In this document: in pieces, positions 42,830 through 52,299 of the stretch | Position numbering within the stretch: position 1 is the stretch's first letter | Layout: each line of letters starts with the position of its first letter | From: CAVRXQ01 sp963831155 | Lineage (GTDB): Bacteria > Actinomycetota > Acidimicrobiia > Acidimicrobiales > Bog-793 | Assembly (NCBI GenBank): GCA_963831155.1 | Contig: CAWHOY010000005.1 | Coordinates: 558,001 to 622,000 of the forward strand | Length of the DNA stretch: 64,000 nt | Reading direction: 5' to 3' | Notes under the pieces: model-generated | Seen by the model: only the letters and a program-made list of their open reading frames with translations | Database searches by the model: none | Told to the model about the DNA's origin: nothing | Program-made: the position numbers and the translations under genes

Positions 42830-44338
42830 GTGACGAACAACCTCAACCGCCCCACGGTGAACCACTGGATCGACGGCAAGCCCTTCGAAGGTTCGAGGGA
42901 GCGCTTCGGCGACGTTTATGACCCGGCGACGGGCGAGCTCACGAAGAAAGTCGCCTTCGCGTCACCGATCGACGTCGACGCCGCGGTGCTCTCGGCCACG
43001 GCGGCGTTTCCCACCTGGAAGGCGACCTCCCTCACAAAGCGTGTCCAGTTCCTCTACGAGTTCCGCGAGCTGTTGAACGCTCGCAAGGGCGAGCTCGCCG
43101 AGATCATCACTTCTGAACACGGCAAGGTGCGCGCCGACGCGCTCGGAGAGATCACGCGCGCGCTCGAGGTCGTCGAGTTCGCGTGCGGCATTCCGCAACT
43201 GTTGAAAGGTGGCTATTCCTCGACTGTCTCGACCGATATCGACGTGTATTCGATGCGCCAACCGCTCGGCGTCGCAGGGATCATCAGCCCGTTCAATTTC
43301 CCGGCGATGGTGCCGTGCTGGTTCTTCCCGATCGCGATCGCGACCGGCAACACGGTCGTCGTGAAACCGAGCGAAAAGGACCCTTCAGCGTCGAACTGGT
43401 TCGGTGAGCTGTGGGCAGAGGTCGGGCTGCCGGCCGGCGTATACAACGTCGTCCACGGCGACAAGGTAGCGGTCGACCGGTTGTTGGAACACCCCGGCGT
43501 CGCATCGATCTCGTTCGTCGGATCGACGCCGATCGCGCGCTATGTGTACGAGAACGGTACGCGCGCCGGCAAGCGTGTGCAGGCGCTCGGCGGAGCGAAG
43601 AACCACATGGTGGTCCTTCCCGACGCAGACGTCGACCTCGCCGCCGACGCGGCGGTGAACGCGGGTTTCGGCTCGGCGGGCGAACGGTGCATGGCGATCT
43701 CCGCGGTCGTCGCGGTCGAGCCGGTTGGCGACGAACTCGTCGGAAAGATCGCCGAGCGCATCGGCACCTTGAAGGTCGGCGACGGACGTCGTGACACCGA
43801 CATGGGCCCGCTCGTGACGAAGACGCACCGCGACAAGGTTGCGAGCTATCTCGACGCCGGACTCGAGGCGGGGGCGAGCCTCGTCGTCGACGGGCGGCAG
43901 ACGTCGATCGACGGATCTCCCGACGGGTTCTGGTTCGGCCCGACGCTGTTCGATCGGGTGCGCCCCGAGATGACGATCTACACCGACGAGATCTTCGGCC
44001 CAGTGCTATCCGTGCTGCGGGCACGCACCTACGACGAGGCGCTCGCGCTCGTGAACGACAATCCGTGGGGAAACGGCACGGCGATCTTCACGAACGACGG
44101 CGGCGCGGCGCGGCGCTTCCAAGAAGAGGTCCAAGTCGGCATGGTCGGGATCAACGTGCCGATCCCTGTGCCGGTGTCGTACTACTCCTTCGGCGGGTGG
44201 AAGAACTCGCTGTTCGGCGACACCCACGCCTACGGCCCGGACGGAGTCCACTTCTTCACCCGGACGAAGGTCGTGACCAGCCGCTGGCTGAACCCGAGTC
44301 ACGGCGGCATCAACCTCGGCTTCCCGCAGAACACCTAA
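42830..44338 (+). CDS. mmsA: Methylmalonate-semialdehyde dehydrogenase (CoA-acylating)
   Basis: The 502-residue aldehyde dehydrogenase has VNHWIDGKPFEGSRERFGDV, GVAGIISPFNFPAMVPCWFF, ALGGAKNHMVVLPDADVD and the catalytic Cys in GSAGERCMAIS; GVHFFTRTKVVTSRW is typical of MmsA. The enzyme converts malonate or methylmalonate semialdehyde to acetyl- or propionyl-CoA in valine, beta-alanine and inositol breakdown. The GTG start lies 6 nt after AAGAAT. An aminotransferase follows 32 bp downstream. Confidence 0.92.
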   Translation: MTNNLNRPTVNHWIDGKPFEGSRERFGDVYDPATGELTKKVAFASPIDVDAAVLSATAAFPTWKATSLTKRVQFLYEFRELLNARKGELAEIITSEHGKVRADALGEITRALEVVEFACGIPQLLKGGYSSTVSTDIDVYSMRQPLGVAGIISPFNFPAMVPCWFFPIAIATGNTVVVKPSEKDPSASNWFGELWAEVGLPAGVYNVVHGDKVAVDRLLEHPGVASISFVGSTPIARYVYENGTRAGKRVQALGGAKNHMVVLPDADVDLAADAAVNAGFGSAGERCMAISAVVAVEPVGDELVGKIAERIGTLKVGDGRRDTDMGPLVTKTHRDKVASYLDAGLEAGASLVVDGRQTSIDGSPDGFWFGPTLFDRVRPEMTIYTDEIFGPVLSVLRARTYDEALALVNDNPWGNGTAIFTNDGGAARRFQEEVQVGMVGINVPIPVPVSYYSFGGWKNSLFGDTHAYGPDGVHFFTRTKVVTSRWLNPSHGGINLGFPQNT

Positions 44339-44370
44339 CACGCGCTGCTCGCGTGATGAAGGAGTCATCG

Positions 44371-45729
44371 ATGATCCCGAAGCCGATCAACGAACCGGAA
44401 CTCGCCCGCGAGGTGTTCGCGAACGACCGGGCGCGGGTCTTCCACTCCTGGTCGGCGCAGGCGCTGATCAAGCCGATGGCAATCGCCGCCGCGGAGGGTG
44501 TCTACCTCTACGACTACGAGGGGAACCGCTATTTCGACTTCGCGTCCCAGCTCGTCAACGTGAACATCGGCCACCAGCACCCCAAGGTCGTCGCCGCGAT
44601 CCAAAAACAGGCCGCGGAGATGTGCACGATCTCACCGCACCACGCCGTCGCGGTGCGCAATGAAGCGGCGCGCCTGATCATCGAGCTCGCTCCGGAGCGG
44701 CTGAATCGGGTCTTCTTCACGAACGCCGGCGCCGAAGCCACCGAGCATGCGACCCGCCTCGCGCGGCTGCACACCGGGCGGATCAAGGTGCTGTCGACCT
44801 ACCGCTCCTACCACGGCTCGACCCAGATGTCGATCAACCTCACCGGAGACCCGCGGCGTTGGGCGAACGACTACGGCAGCGCCGGCGTCGTCCACTTCTT
44901 CGGGCCGTTCCTGTACCGCTCGCCGTTCCATGCCGCGAACGAAGCAGAAGAGAGCGCGCGGGCGCTCGAGCACTTGGAAGAGGTGATCGCCTTCGAGGGG
45001 CCATCGACGATTGCCGCGATCGTGCTCGAGACGATCCCTGGCACCGCTGGCATCATGCCGCCGCCACCCGGATACCTCGCCGGGGTGCGTGAGCTTTGCG
45101 ACCGCCACGGGATCGTCTATGTCGCCGACGAGGTGATGTGCGGTTTCGGCCGCACGGGCAAGTGGTTCGGGTTCGAGCACTACGACGTCGAGCCGGACCT
45201 GATCGCCTTCGCGAAGGGTGTCACCTCGGGCTACGTTCCGCTCGGCGGCGTGATCATTGCCGACGAAATCGCGCGCACCTTTGACGAGCGCGCCTTTCCG
45301 GGTGGTTCGACGTACTCGGGGCATCCGCTCGCTTCGGCGGCGGCGATCGCGACGATCAACGCGATGCGCGACGAGGGGATCGTCGAGAACGCGTCACAGA
45401 TCGGACGTGAAGTGTTCGGTCCGGGTCTCGCAGAACTGCAGGATCACCATCCTTCGATCGGGGATGTGCGCGGACTCGGCTGTTTCTGGGCTCTCGACTT
45501 GGTCGTCGACCGGGAAACGAAAGAACCGGCCGCGCCGTACGGCGGCACTTCGGAGGCGATGAACGAGTTTGCCGCGGCGTGCAAAGAGCGTGGCCTGATC
45601 CCATTCACGAACTTCAATCGCCTGCACGTCGTTCCGCCGCTGACGATCACTCCCGACGAAGCACGCGCCGGGCTTGCGATTCTCGACGAGGCGTTGAAAG
45701 TCGTCGACGCTCATTATGTGGGCCACTGA
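44371..45729 (+). CDS. Class III PLP-dependent aminotransferase
   Basis: The 452-residue protein has FDFASQLVNVNIGHQHPKVV, FFTNAGAEATEHATRLARLH, YVADEVMCGFGRTGKWF and the PLP-binding Lys in FAKGVTSGYVPLGG. ATG 44371 has AAGGAG 6 nt upstream. Next to mmsA it most likely acts as an omega-amino acid aminotransferase, for example beta-alanine to malonate semialdehyde, which MmsA then oxidises. Substrate specificity is inferred from this context. Confidence 0.9.
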   Translation: MIPKPINEPELAREVFANDRARVFHSWSAQALIKPMAIAAAEGVYLYDYEGNRYFDFASQLVNVNIGHQHPKVVAAIQKQAAEMCTISPHHAVAVRNEAARLIIELAPERLNRVFFTNAGAEATEHATRLARLHTGRIKVLSTYRSYHGSTQMSINLTGDPRRWANDYGSAGVVHFFGPFLYRSPFHAANEAEESARALEHLEEVIAFEGPSTIAAIVLETIPGTAGIMPPPPGYLAGVRELCDRHGIVYVADEVMCGFGRTGKWFGFEHYDVEPDLIAFAKGVTSGYVPLGGVIIADEIARTFDERAFPGGSTYSGHPLASAAAIATINAMRDEGIVENASQIGREVFGPGLAELQDHHPSIGDVRGLGCFWALDLVVDRETKEPAAPYGGTSEAMNEFAAACKERGLIPFTNFNRLHVVPPLTITPDEARAGLAILDEALKVVDAHYVGH

Positions 45730-45804
45730 AGCCGCCTGAATCGGGCCATTCGGTCGTTCAAAGGGCGGAGACCGAGCTCTTCCAACTGCCGCGCCGCCCT
45801 TTGC

Positions 45805-45810
45805 TACAAC
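45805..45810 (+). promoter_or_regulatory. Putative -10 element of a leaderless gene
   Basis: TACAAC lies 6 nt before GTG 45817. Confidence 0.4.
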
Positions 45811-45816
45811 GGCTCC

Positions 45817-46833
45817 GTGGATTTTCACATTGAACGTGTTGTCGATGACTCGCGATCCGACGACTGGCACGCTGTCGGCGTCGCCGTGATTGCAGTTGAC
45901 GAGCCAGATCTCGTGGCGGATCCCGTCGACGAGATGCGCGCGCAACTCCCCGACGGATCACCCTCTTGGCAGCAGGAGTTTTACGTCGGGTATGCCGACA
46001 AGCTGCCGGTGGCACGCGGCTTGTTGCAGCTCCCGACCCGGGACAATCTCAAGCTCGTCGACGTACGACTGGAAGTCGTGCCGGCACACCGACGGCGCGG
46101 CTTCGGGCATGCGATGTTCGAGCACCTGCGCGAGCGGGCGGCGGCGCGCGGACGCTCGATCCTGGTCGGCGAGGTGCCGGGACCACTCAAAGGAGATGCT
46201 CCCGGCGACGGATTTGCCGCGTCACTTGGCGCAAAGGAGGTATTGCGGGTAACTCGATCGGTCCTCGACTTCCACGAAATCGGCCTGTCGTCGATGCTCG
46301 AGCGTCTCGAGCACGAAGCGCGCGAGCACGCCTCGGATTACGAGGTCGTTACCTGGATCGACCACGCGCCCGACGACCTCGTCGACGGGGTCGCGGGGTT
46401 GCTCGCCCGGATGGTCAAGGACTCGCCGATGGGGGAGATGCAGATCGGAGCAGAGGTCTGGGACCGAGTACGGGTTCGAGAGTTCGAGAACGATTCGGTG
46501 CGCTGGAAGCGTGCACGCTTCGCGACCGGCGCACGCACGATTTCCGACGGTCGCCTCGTTGCCGTCACCGAAATCGGGGTCTCGCGAATCCAGCCCTTGA
46601 TCGGTCACCAGTGGGACACGATCGTCGCCCCGGAACATCGAGGGCACCGCCTCGGACTGTTGGTGAAGGCGGTCAACGCCCGCCGCCTCATTGCCGAGAT
46701 GCCGGGCACGAAACGGATCGTGACGCACAACGCCGAGACGAACGGATTCATGATCGCGGTCAACGAGCGTCTCGGGTTTCGCCCCGCGGGCCGCGTGTCG
46801 GAGTGGCAGCTCGAGTTGCCGGAGACGAACTGA
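45817..46833 (+). CDS. Tandem GNAT-domain acetyltransferase
   Basis: The 338-residue protein contains two GNAT units. The first has VDVRLEVVPAHRRRGFGHAM and the second has IVAPEHRGHRLGLLVKAVNA, in both cases the V-x-P-x-x-R-x-x-G acetyl-CoA loop, and the protein ends with IAVNERLGFRPAGRVSEWQL. Tandem GNATs of this type in actinobacteria are often related to mycothiol synthase or antibiotic acetylases; the substrate is unknown. The GTG start fits a leaderless mRNA. Confidence 0.82.
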   Translation: MDFHIERVVDDSRSDDWHAVGVAVIAVDEPDLVADPVDEMRAQLPDGSPSWQQEFYVGYADKLPVARGLLQLPTRDNLKLVDVRLEVVPAHRRRGFGHAMFEHLRERAAARGRSILVGEVPGPLKGDAPGDGFAASLGAKEVLRVTRSVLDFHEIGLSSMLERLEHEAREHASDYEVVTWIDHAPDDLVDGVAGLLARMVKDSPMGEMQIGAEVWDRVRVREFENDSVRWKRARFATGARTISDGRLVAVTEIGVSRIQPLIGHQWDTIVAPEHRGHRLGLLVKAVNARRLIAEMPGTKRIVTHNAETNGFMIAVNERLGFRPAGRVSEWQLELPETN

Positions 46834-46859
46834 TCGGCATGGGAGGGGGCGACTAGCCG

Positions 46860-46865
46860 TAACGT
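46860..46865 (+). promoter_or_regulatory. Putative -10 element of a leaderless gene
   Basis: TAACGT lies 6 nt before GTG 46872, identical in hexamer and spacing to the small gene at 15071. Confidence 0.45.
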
Positions 46866-46871
46866 CTCGGC

Positions 46872-47738
46872 GTGGAGTTCGGGACGGTGATCTTGCCCGA
46901 GGCACGTTGGCGTGACTCGGTCGCGACCTGGCAGCGGGCGGAAGAACTCGGATTCGCGCACGTCTGGACGTACGACCACCTTGCCTGGCGAGGTTTTCGC
47001 GATGACCCCTGGTTCACGGCGATCCCGTTGCTCACCGCTGTCGCGGCGGCGACGAGTCGCGTGGCGCTCGGCACTCTCGTCGCCTCAGCGAACTTCCGTC
47101 ATCCCCTCACCTTCGCGAAGGACTTGATCGCCCTGGACGACATCTCGGAGGGCCGCGTGATCGCCGGAGTCGGTGCGGGGGGTCGTGGCTGGGACGCAAC
47201 GATGCTCGGCCAGGAGACGTGGTCGACACGCGAGCGCGCAGAGCGATTCGCCGAGTTCGTCGAACTGACTGAACTGCTTTTGCGCGAACCGAAGGTGACT
47301 TGGAAGGGCAAGTACTACGCCGTCGACGAAGCACGCACGTATCCAGGGTGCGTGCAAAAGCCGCGTCTCCCGCTGGCGATCGCAGCTGGTGGCGAACGCT
47401 CGATGCGGGTCGCAGCGCGATTCGGTGAGTACTGGGTGACGATCGGGGACTACGAGAAGGGCGAACTCGACCCGGCTTCGGCCGTCGCGCTCGTGAAGTC
47501 GCAGATCGGCGAGCTCGAGCAAGCTTGCGAGGCGGTAAGTCGAGATCCCGCGACGCTGCGCAGGCTCGTCCTGACCGGATTCCTCATCGACCCGGCGCTC
47601 GACTCGAAGAATGCATTTTTCGATGCCGTCGGTCGCTACGCGGAAGTCGGCGTGACCGACCTCGTCGTCCACTGGCCACGTCCCACCGACCCGTACCGGG
47701 CGGACCTGAGCGTTTTCGAATCGGTGTTCGAGGGTTAG
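46872..47738 (+). CDS. LLM-class flavin- or F420-dependent oxidoreductase
   Basis: The 288-residue TIM barrel has EELGFAHVWTYDHLAWRGF, SRVALGTLVASANFRHPLTF and LDDISEGRVIAGVGAGGRGW, the conserved strands of luciferase-like oxidoreductases. In actinobacteria many of these use F420 rather than FMN; a Ddn-type gene elsewhere in the window suggests the cofactor is made. The substrate is unknown. TAACGT-N6-GTG sets the start. Confidence 0.88.
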   Translation: MEFGTVILPEARWRDSVATWQRAEELGFAHVWTYDHLAWRGFRDDPWFTAIPLLTAVAAATSRVALGTLVASANFRHPLTFAKDLIALDDISEGRVIAGVGAGGRGWDATMLGQETWSTRERAERFAEFVELTELLLREPKVTWKGKYYAVDEARTYPGCVQKPRLPLAIAAGGERSMRVAARFGEYWVTIGDYEKGELDPASAVALVKSQIGELEQACEAVSRDPATLRRLVLTGFLIDPALDSKNAFFDAVGRYAEVGVTDLVVHWPRPTDPYRADLSVFESVFEG

Positions 47739-47797
47739 GCGGGCCGGAGGAGATCATCGAGCGCCATCAAGACCAGAGAGATTCGACGCAGCTGCGA

Positions 47798-48130
47798 ATG
47801 CTGGAAGCCCTCTTCGAAGCGCGCACCGGGACGCTCAAACGAATCGAGGACATCGCAGCCGAGATCGAGGAGGTCGTGCGGGCATCCGATGGCGCGAACG
47901 CGGATGACGAGCACGACCCGGAGGGATCGACGATCGCCTTCGAGCGGGCGCGTGCCACATCACTGCTAATGCAGGCGGAGAACGATCTTGTCACACTCGA
48001 TCGGGCGATCGGTCGCTTGCATGAGGGCAGGTTCGGTGACTGTGAGGTCTGCGGTCGCGCAATTCCTGTTGAGCGCCTCACAGCGCTGCCCTCGACGACA
48101 ATGTGCGTGCGATGTGCCCGAGCTCGCTGA
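47798..48130 (+). CDS. DksA/TraR-type zinc finger protein
   Basis: The ~110-residue protein has a helical N-terminal part, DDEHDPEGSTIAFERARATS, and a C4 zinc finger CEVCGRAIPVERLTALPSTT followed by MCVRCARAR. In DksA the coiled coil inserts into the RNA polymerase secondary channel. ATG 47798 is the only clear in-frame start; residues before it (GGPEEIIERHQDQRD) look coding but lack a start, so the true N-terminus may use a rare codon after the GGAGGAG at 47746. Confidence 0.82.
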   Translation: MLEALFEARTGTLKRIEDIAAEIEEVVRASDGANADDEHDPEGSTIAFERARATSLLMQAENDLVTLDRAIGRLHEGRFGDCEVCGRAIPVERLTALPSTTMCVRCARAR

Positions 48131-48148
48131 CGCGATCGGATCGTCTGC

Positions 48149-49537
48149 CTACCGGCGCGGTTTCTGCGCCACGCGCAGGATGGCCGCAACACTGCGATCG
48201 ATGTCGTCGCCGGTCGTCGCCCACCCGCTGACGCTGACCCGCATGCCACGCCGTCCCTGCCAGGTGGTCGGTCCACACCAGCACGTCCCGTCGGCTTGGA
48301 CGGCGGCGGTCACCTCGTCGGTTTCCCCGTCGGAGCCGAAACTCACTACGACCTGATTCAAAACGACGTCGTTCAGCACGGTGAAGCCGGCGTCGCGCAT
48401 CGCATCAGCGAAGCGCCTGGCGAGCGCACAGGAGTGAGCGACGAGCCTCGACACCCCTTCGCGCCCGAGCGTCGCGAGCACCGCCCAGACTTCAGCCCCC
48501 CTCGCTCGCTGGGACGACTGCGGGGTGAAGAGCCCCGGTTCGCGATCCGAGGTTTCGACGTAGTAGGCGGCGTGCGCCTGCATCGCGTCGAAAAGGGTGT
48601 GTCCGTCGCGCACGAGGGCAATCCCACAGTCGTGGGTGGTGTTCAGCCACTTGTGCGCGTCGGTCGCCCACGAATCTGCAGAAGTGACGCCGTCGGTGAA
48701 CGACGCGAACTCGGAATTCGCGAGCGCCCATAGTCCGAAAGCGCCGTCGACGTGCACCCACGCTCGCCGACCGTGCGCCCACTCGATGAGAGGCCGGAAC
48801 GGGTCGAAGGCGCCGGAGTTCACGTTCCCCGCCTGGAGACAGACGATCGCGGGAGGCGCGATGTCGGGGAGGGATTCGGCAAGGACGCGCCCTTGGTCGT
48901 CGACGGGAAGGCGAACGACGCGCTCTCGTCCCAGTCCGACGAGACCGAGAGCCTTGTGCACGGTGGTGTGGGCCTCGGCCCCGACAACGACGGTCACCTC
49001 TGGTGCACCGATGAGTCCGAGAGCGGTGGCGTCCCAGCCGGCCTGCTTCAAAGTCGCGTCCCTCGCAGCGGCCAGGCAGGTGGCGTTCGCCATCGTCGCT
49101 CCCGTCACGAAGCCACCCCCAGCTCCCTCGGGCAGCCCAAAGACCTCGGAGAGCCAGCGGAGCGCCACGTCGTCGAGCCGGGCCGCGACGGGGGAGAGGG
49201 CCCGCAGACCCGCGTTCTGGTCCCACGCGTCGAGCAGCCAGGAAGTGGCGACGGCGACGGGGAGGGCGCCGCCGACCACGAATCCGAAATAGCGCGGGCC
49301 GGCGCTCGCGATCGTCGCCGGCGAGCCCACCTCGTCGAGCCGAGCGAGCGTTTCGGAAGGGGGAACGCCGCGCTCCGGCAGGGCGAAGTCGAGGGCGTCG
49401 AGGGCCGCGACCGCCTCTGCAGTGGGACCGACCCGGCGATCGCCGACCGCTTCGAGGTAATCCCGAGCCCGCCTGGCAGCGTCCGCCAGCAGTTCATCCC
49501 TGCTTTCGAGGGCTGACCGGATCTCGTCATCGCGCAT
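48149..49537 (-). CDS. Group II PLP-dependent decarboxylase-family protein
   Basis: The 462-residue protein has PRYFGFVVGGALPVAVATSW, GGGFVTGATMANATCLAAAR, WVHVDGAFGLWALAN and the PLP Lys in DSWATDAHKWLNTTHDCG, the pattern of aromatic amino acid/glutamate decarboxylases and related aldehyde synthases. The substrate cannot be decided; the protein is of full length. GAAAGGTC before ATG 49537 supports the start. The N-terminal extension to 49732 is not supported. Confidence 0.88.
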   Translation of the reverse strand: MRDDEIRSALESRDELLADAARRARDYLEAVGDRRVGPTAEAVAALDALDFALPERGVPPSETLARLDEVGSPATIASAGPRYFGFVVGGALPVAVATSWLLDAWDQNAGLRALSPVAARLDDVALRWLSEVFGLPEGAGGGFVTGATMANATCLAAARDATLKQAGWDATALGLIGAPEVTVVVGAEAHTTVHKALGLVGLGRERVVRLPVDDQGRVLAESLPDIAPPAIVCLQAGNVNSGAFDPFRPLIEWAHGRRAWVHVDGAFGLWALANSEFASFTDGVTSADSWATDAHKWLNTTHDCGIALVRDGHTLFDAMQAHAAYYVETSDREPGLFTPQSSQRARGAEVWAVLATLGREGVSRLVAHSCALARRFADAMRDAGFTVLNDVVLNQVVVSFGSDGETDEVTAAVQADGTCWCGPTTWQGRRGMRVSVSGWATTGDDIDRSVAAILRVAQKPRR

Positions 49538-49653
49538 CGTGCTGACCTTTCGCGGGCTTGGCGGCCCTCGTCCACATCGGTAGGGGCGACTGGCCGCCGA
49601 GGATTCTTCCGCCGATAGCGTCGCCGAAATTCCGCCGGAAAGGAACCGTTGGT

Positions 49654-50577
49654 ATGAGCGACTCGGACGCCTTTGACGCGTACTCGGCGACGATTGTGCG
49701 CGTCGCCGAAGGCGTGCTGCCGAGCGTCGCAAGCTTGCGGGTGGCGACCCGGCGCGGTCCAGGGGCGGGGAGCGCCAGCGTCATCACCGCCGACGGCTTC
49801 CTTTTAACGAGCGCGCACGTCGTCGAGGGTTCCGATGAGGCGCTGGCGCTTTTTAGCGACGGCAGCGAGGTTCGCGCCGACGTCGTCGGCCGCGACCCAC
49901 TGTCCGACCTCGCGGTGTTGCGGGCGAGAGGCGCGGTACCGACCCCGGTGGCGTTCGGCGACGCTTCGAAGCTGCGCGTTGGTCAGCTCGTCGTCGCGCT
50001 CGGCAACCCGCTCGGGCTGTCGGGAAGCGTCACGGCCGGCATCGTTTCAGGACTTGGGCGCTCGCTTCCGACGCGTGCCGGACGCGTCGTCGACGAAGTG
50101 ATCCAAACTGACGCCGCCTTGAACCCTGGCAACAGCGGGGGAGTGCTGGCGAACAGCAAGGGCGAAATGGTTGGCGTGAATACCGCAGTCGCCGGGGTCG
50201 GTCTCGGGCTCGCGGTGCCGATCAATGACACCACGCGTGGAATCATCTCTATCCTGATGACGCGGGGCAAAGTGCGCCGCGCATGGCTCGGACTCGCCGG
50301 GTCGCAGTCAAGCCTTCCTTCGGCTTACGCCGAGAGGATCGGAAGACGTCACGGTGTCCTGATCGCTCAGGTCGTTGAGGCGAGCCCCGCCGCCGCCGCC
50401 GGATTGCACCGCGGAGACATCGTCGTCGCGGTTGATGGCTCGCCGGTCGAGAGTGCGACCGACATCCAGCGCCTTATGGTTGGCGACGCGATCGGAAAGC
50501 GTGTCGAGATCACCGTTTGGAGGAACGGAGCGCTCGTTGATGTCATCGCTGTTCCGCAGGAGCTGGTGGACGCGTAG
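49654..50577 (+). CDS. HtrA-like trypsin-fold protease with PDZ domain, no export signal
   Basis: The ~307-residue protein has the catalytic triad in LLTSAHVVEG (His), DPLSDLAVLRA (Asp) and LNPGNSGGVLAN (Ser), and a C-terminal PDZ domain (VVEASPAAAAGLHRGDIVVA). DegP/HtrA proteins are normally exported, but the N-terminus here (MSDSDAFDAYSATIVRVAEG) has no signal peptide or membrane anchor, so it is probably cytoplasmic. ATG 49654 follows AAAGGA. Confidence 0.88.
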   Translation: MSDSDAFDAYSATIVRVAEGVLPSVASLRVATRRGPGAGSASVITADGFLLTSAHVVEGSDEALALFSDGSEVRADVVGRDPLSDLAVLRARGAVPTPVAFGDASKLRVGQLVVALGNPLGLSGSVTAGIVSGLGRSLPTRAGRVVDEVIQTDAALNPGNSGGVLANSKGEMVGVNTAVAGVGLGLAVPINDTTRGIISILMTRGKVRRAWLGLAGSQSSLPSAYAERIGRRHGVLIAQVVEASPAAAAGLHRGDIVVAVDGSPVESATDIQRLMVGDAIGKRVEITVWRNGALVDVIAVPQELVDA

Positions 50578-50670
50578 CGGCGCGCATGAGGACGCGTACC
50601 GCTTTCAACACTGGGAAGCGACGCGGGAGAACTCGAGCGATATGTGAGAAAATCGGTCGGAGGGGTCGAG

Positions 50671-51798
50671 ATGACCGATCGCGGAGCACGCGCCCTTGGC
50701 GCCGAACTCGACAAGAGTGCTGCGATCCGACCAAGTATCCATTACCACCTGGATGCTCCGGTTGCCGCGACGGCGACCAAGACCGAATTGCAAGACGCGC
50801 TCGGGCGTCAGCGAGTAGCGATGGTGGTCTGGAAACCAGAGGACGGCGAGATTCTTCTCGCCAATCCCGAGACAGCGGAGATCGTCGGGCGTCCACTCGA
50901 TCAGATCATTGGATCAAACGCGTTGGAGTTCGTCGAACCCGACTACAAGATCGAACTCGCGAAGCAGATTCTGTCGGCCGGCGTGGTGGACGCGTATCGC
51001 GCACGTCGAAGGTTGCGCGGCAAAGACGACGACGTGCTCTACGTATGGACACGCGCGATCGAAGTCGACGAAGAGCGACTGGCAATCTCCGTCCTTTCTC
51101 TCGGACGAGATCTTGCAGGACTCGGTGGTTCCGGGATCGAATCTCCATTTGGCGCGACGGTTGCCGTCGCTGTGGGCATGATCGACAGGAATTGGGCGAT
51201 CCAGATCGTGAGTTCGGACTTGAAAGAGATCGCCGGCGTCGGCGCGGCGGAGGCGCGAGGGAGATCGCTTTTCGAGCTCATCGACCTCGCGGATGCCCGC
51301 CGGGTGCGCGACGCCGAACGTCACGGTCCAGGGAAACCGATCGCGTTGCACGGAGTCCGGCTTCGCGAGCCAAACAAATCCGTCCACGACGTGTGTCTGC
51401 TCATCGGTGAACCGCGTCCCGGGACTGACCGGGTTCGTGTGTTCGGCCTTGTCGGATGGCCGCGCTCGGAGAAACCCGCACGCACCGCGCGTGAGCGCGA
51501 GCTCGAGGATCGACTCCGGCGAATCAGCGCGGAGGTACGGGCCGCCGGCTTGATCGAGATACTCGGGCACATGGAAGGAGTTGAGCCGAGCAAATTGGGC
51601 GACGAGCTCACGACCAGGCAACTCGAGATCGTGGAGATGCTCCTGAATGGGGCACGTGTGTCGACGATCGCGCGGACGCTGTACATCAGCCCGAGCACCG
51701 TTCGCAATCACTTGTCGACGATCTATCGCCATTTCAACGTTCATTCGCAAGCAGAGCTGTTGGAAAAGCTCCGGATGCGGCCGGTGGAGAGCGGCTGA
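50671..51798 (+). CDS. Double-PAS sensor with LuxR-type HTH output
   Basis: The ~375-residue protein has a first PAS domain (VAMVVWKPEDGEILLANPET), a second more divergent one (IDRNWAIQIVSSDLKEIAGV) and a C-terminal LuxR HTH (LTTRQLEIVEMLLNGARVST, LYISPSTVRNHLSTIYRHFN). It lacks a receiver domain, so a ligand bound to PAS probably controls DNA binding. ATG 50671 is supported by GGAGGGG five bases upstream; GTG 50644 is the alternative. Confidence 0.88.
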   Translation: MTDRGARALGAELDKSAAIRPSIHYHLDAPVAATATKTELQDALGRQRVAMVVWKPEDGEILLANPETAEIVGRPLDQIIGSNALEFVEPDYKIELAKQILSAGVVDAYRARRRLRGKDDDVLYVWTRAIEVDEERLAISVLSLGRDLAGLGGSGIESPFGATVAVAVGMIDRNWAIQIVSSDLKEIAGVGAAEARGRSLFELIDLADARRVRDAERHGPGKPIALHGVRLREPNKSVHDVCLLIGEPRPGTDRVRVFGLVGWPRSEKPARTARERELEDRLRRISAEVRAAGLIEILGHMEGVEPSKLGDELTTRQLEIVEMLLNGARVSTIARTLYISPSTVRNHLSTIYRHFNVHSQAELLEKLRMRPVESG

Positions 51799-51852
51799 GA
51801 TCAAACGCGGGCGAGACGGAATCGGGTCAATGTTCGACAACGCCAGTAGACG

Positions 51853-51858
51853 TAGGGT
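51853..51858 (+). promoter_or_regulatory. Putative -10 element of a leaderless gene
   Basis: TAGGGT lies 6 nt before ATG 51865, which favours this ATG over the adjoining TTG. Confidence 0.4.
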
Positions 51859-51864
51859 GCATTG

Positions 51865-52188
51865 ATGCTTATCTCAACAATGAATGACATTCCCGGCTAC
51901 GAGATCACCGACGTTCTCGGTGAGGTGTTCGGCCTGACGGTGCGGAGCCGGAACATCGGTTCGCAGTTCGGCGCTGGGCTGAAGTCTCTCCTCGGCGGGG
52001 AGTTGAAGGGGATGACGAAGAACCTCGTCGCGAGCCGTGAGGAAGTCATGGCGCGGATGGTCGAACAAGCCGCCGCAAAGGGTGCCGACGCCGTACTCGC
52101 CTTTCGCTTCGACACCTCGGAGATGGCCGGGAACTGGACGGAGATCTGCGCGTACGGCACCGCCGTGAAGACGAGGAAGCTCTCGTAG
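51865..52188 (+). CDS. YbjQ/UPF0145-family protein
   Basis: The 107-residue protein has YEITDVLGEVFGLTVRSRNI, LKSLLGGELKGMTKNLVASR and AAAKGADAVLAFRFDTSEMA, the full UPF0145 (DUF74) domain, which forms pentamers and is often labelled heavy-metal-binding without proof. The leaderless layout TAGGGT-N6-ATG sets the start. The region after it, to 53037, contains only gene remnants. Confidence 0.88.
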   Translation: MLISTMNDIPGYEITDVLGEVFGLTVRSRNIGSQFGAGLKSLLGGELKGMTKNLVASREEVMARMVEQAAAKGADAVLAFRFDTSEMAGNWTEICAYGTAVKTRKLS

Positions 52189-52299
52189 CCCCCTTGCAAA
52201 TGATGGGGGAGAGCCTCGTGTTCGGGCGCCTCGATCCCAACACGCCGCCAGAGATTCGAGGAATCGATCTCGATGACCCGAGAGCCGTCTTTCTTGGGC

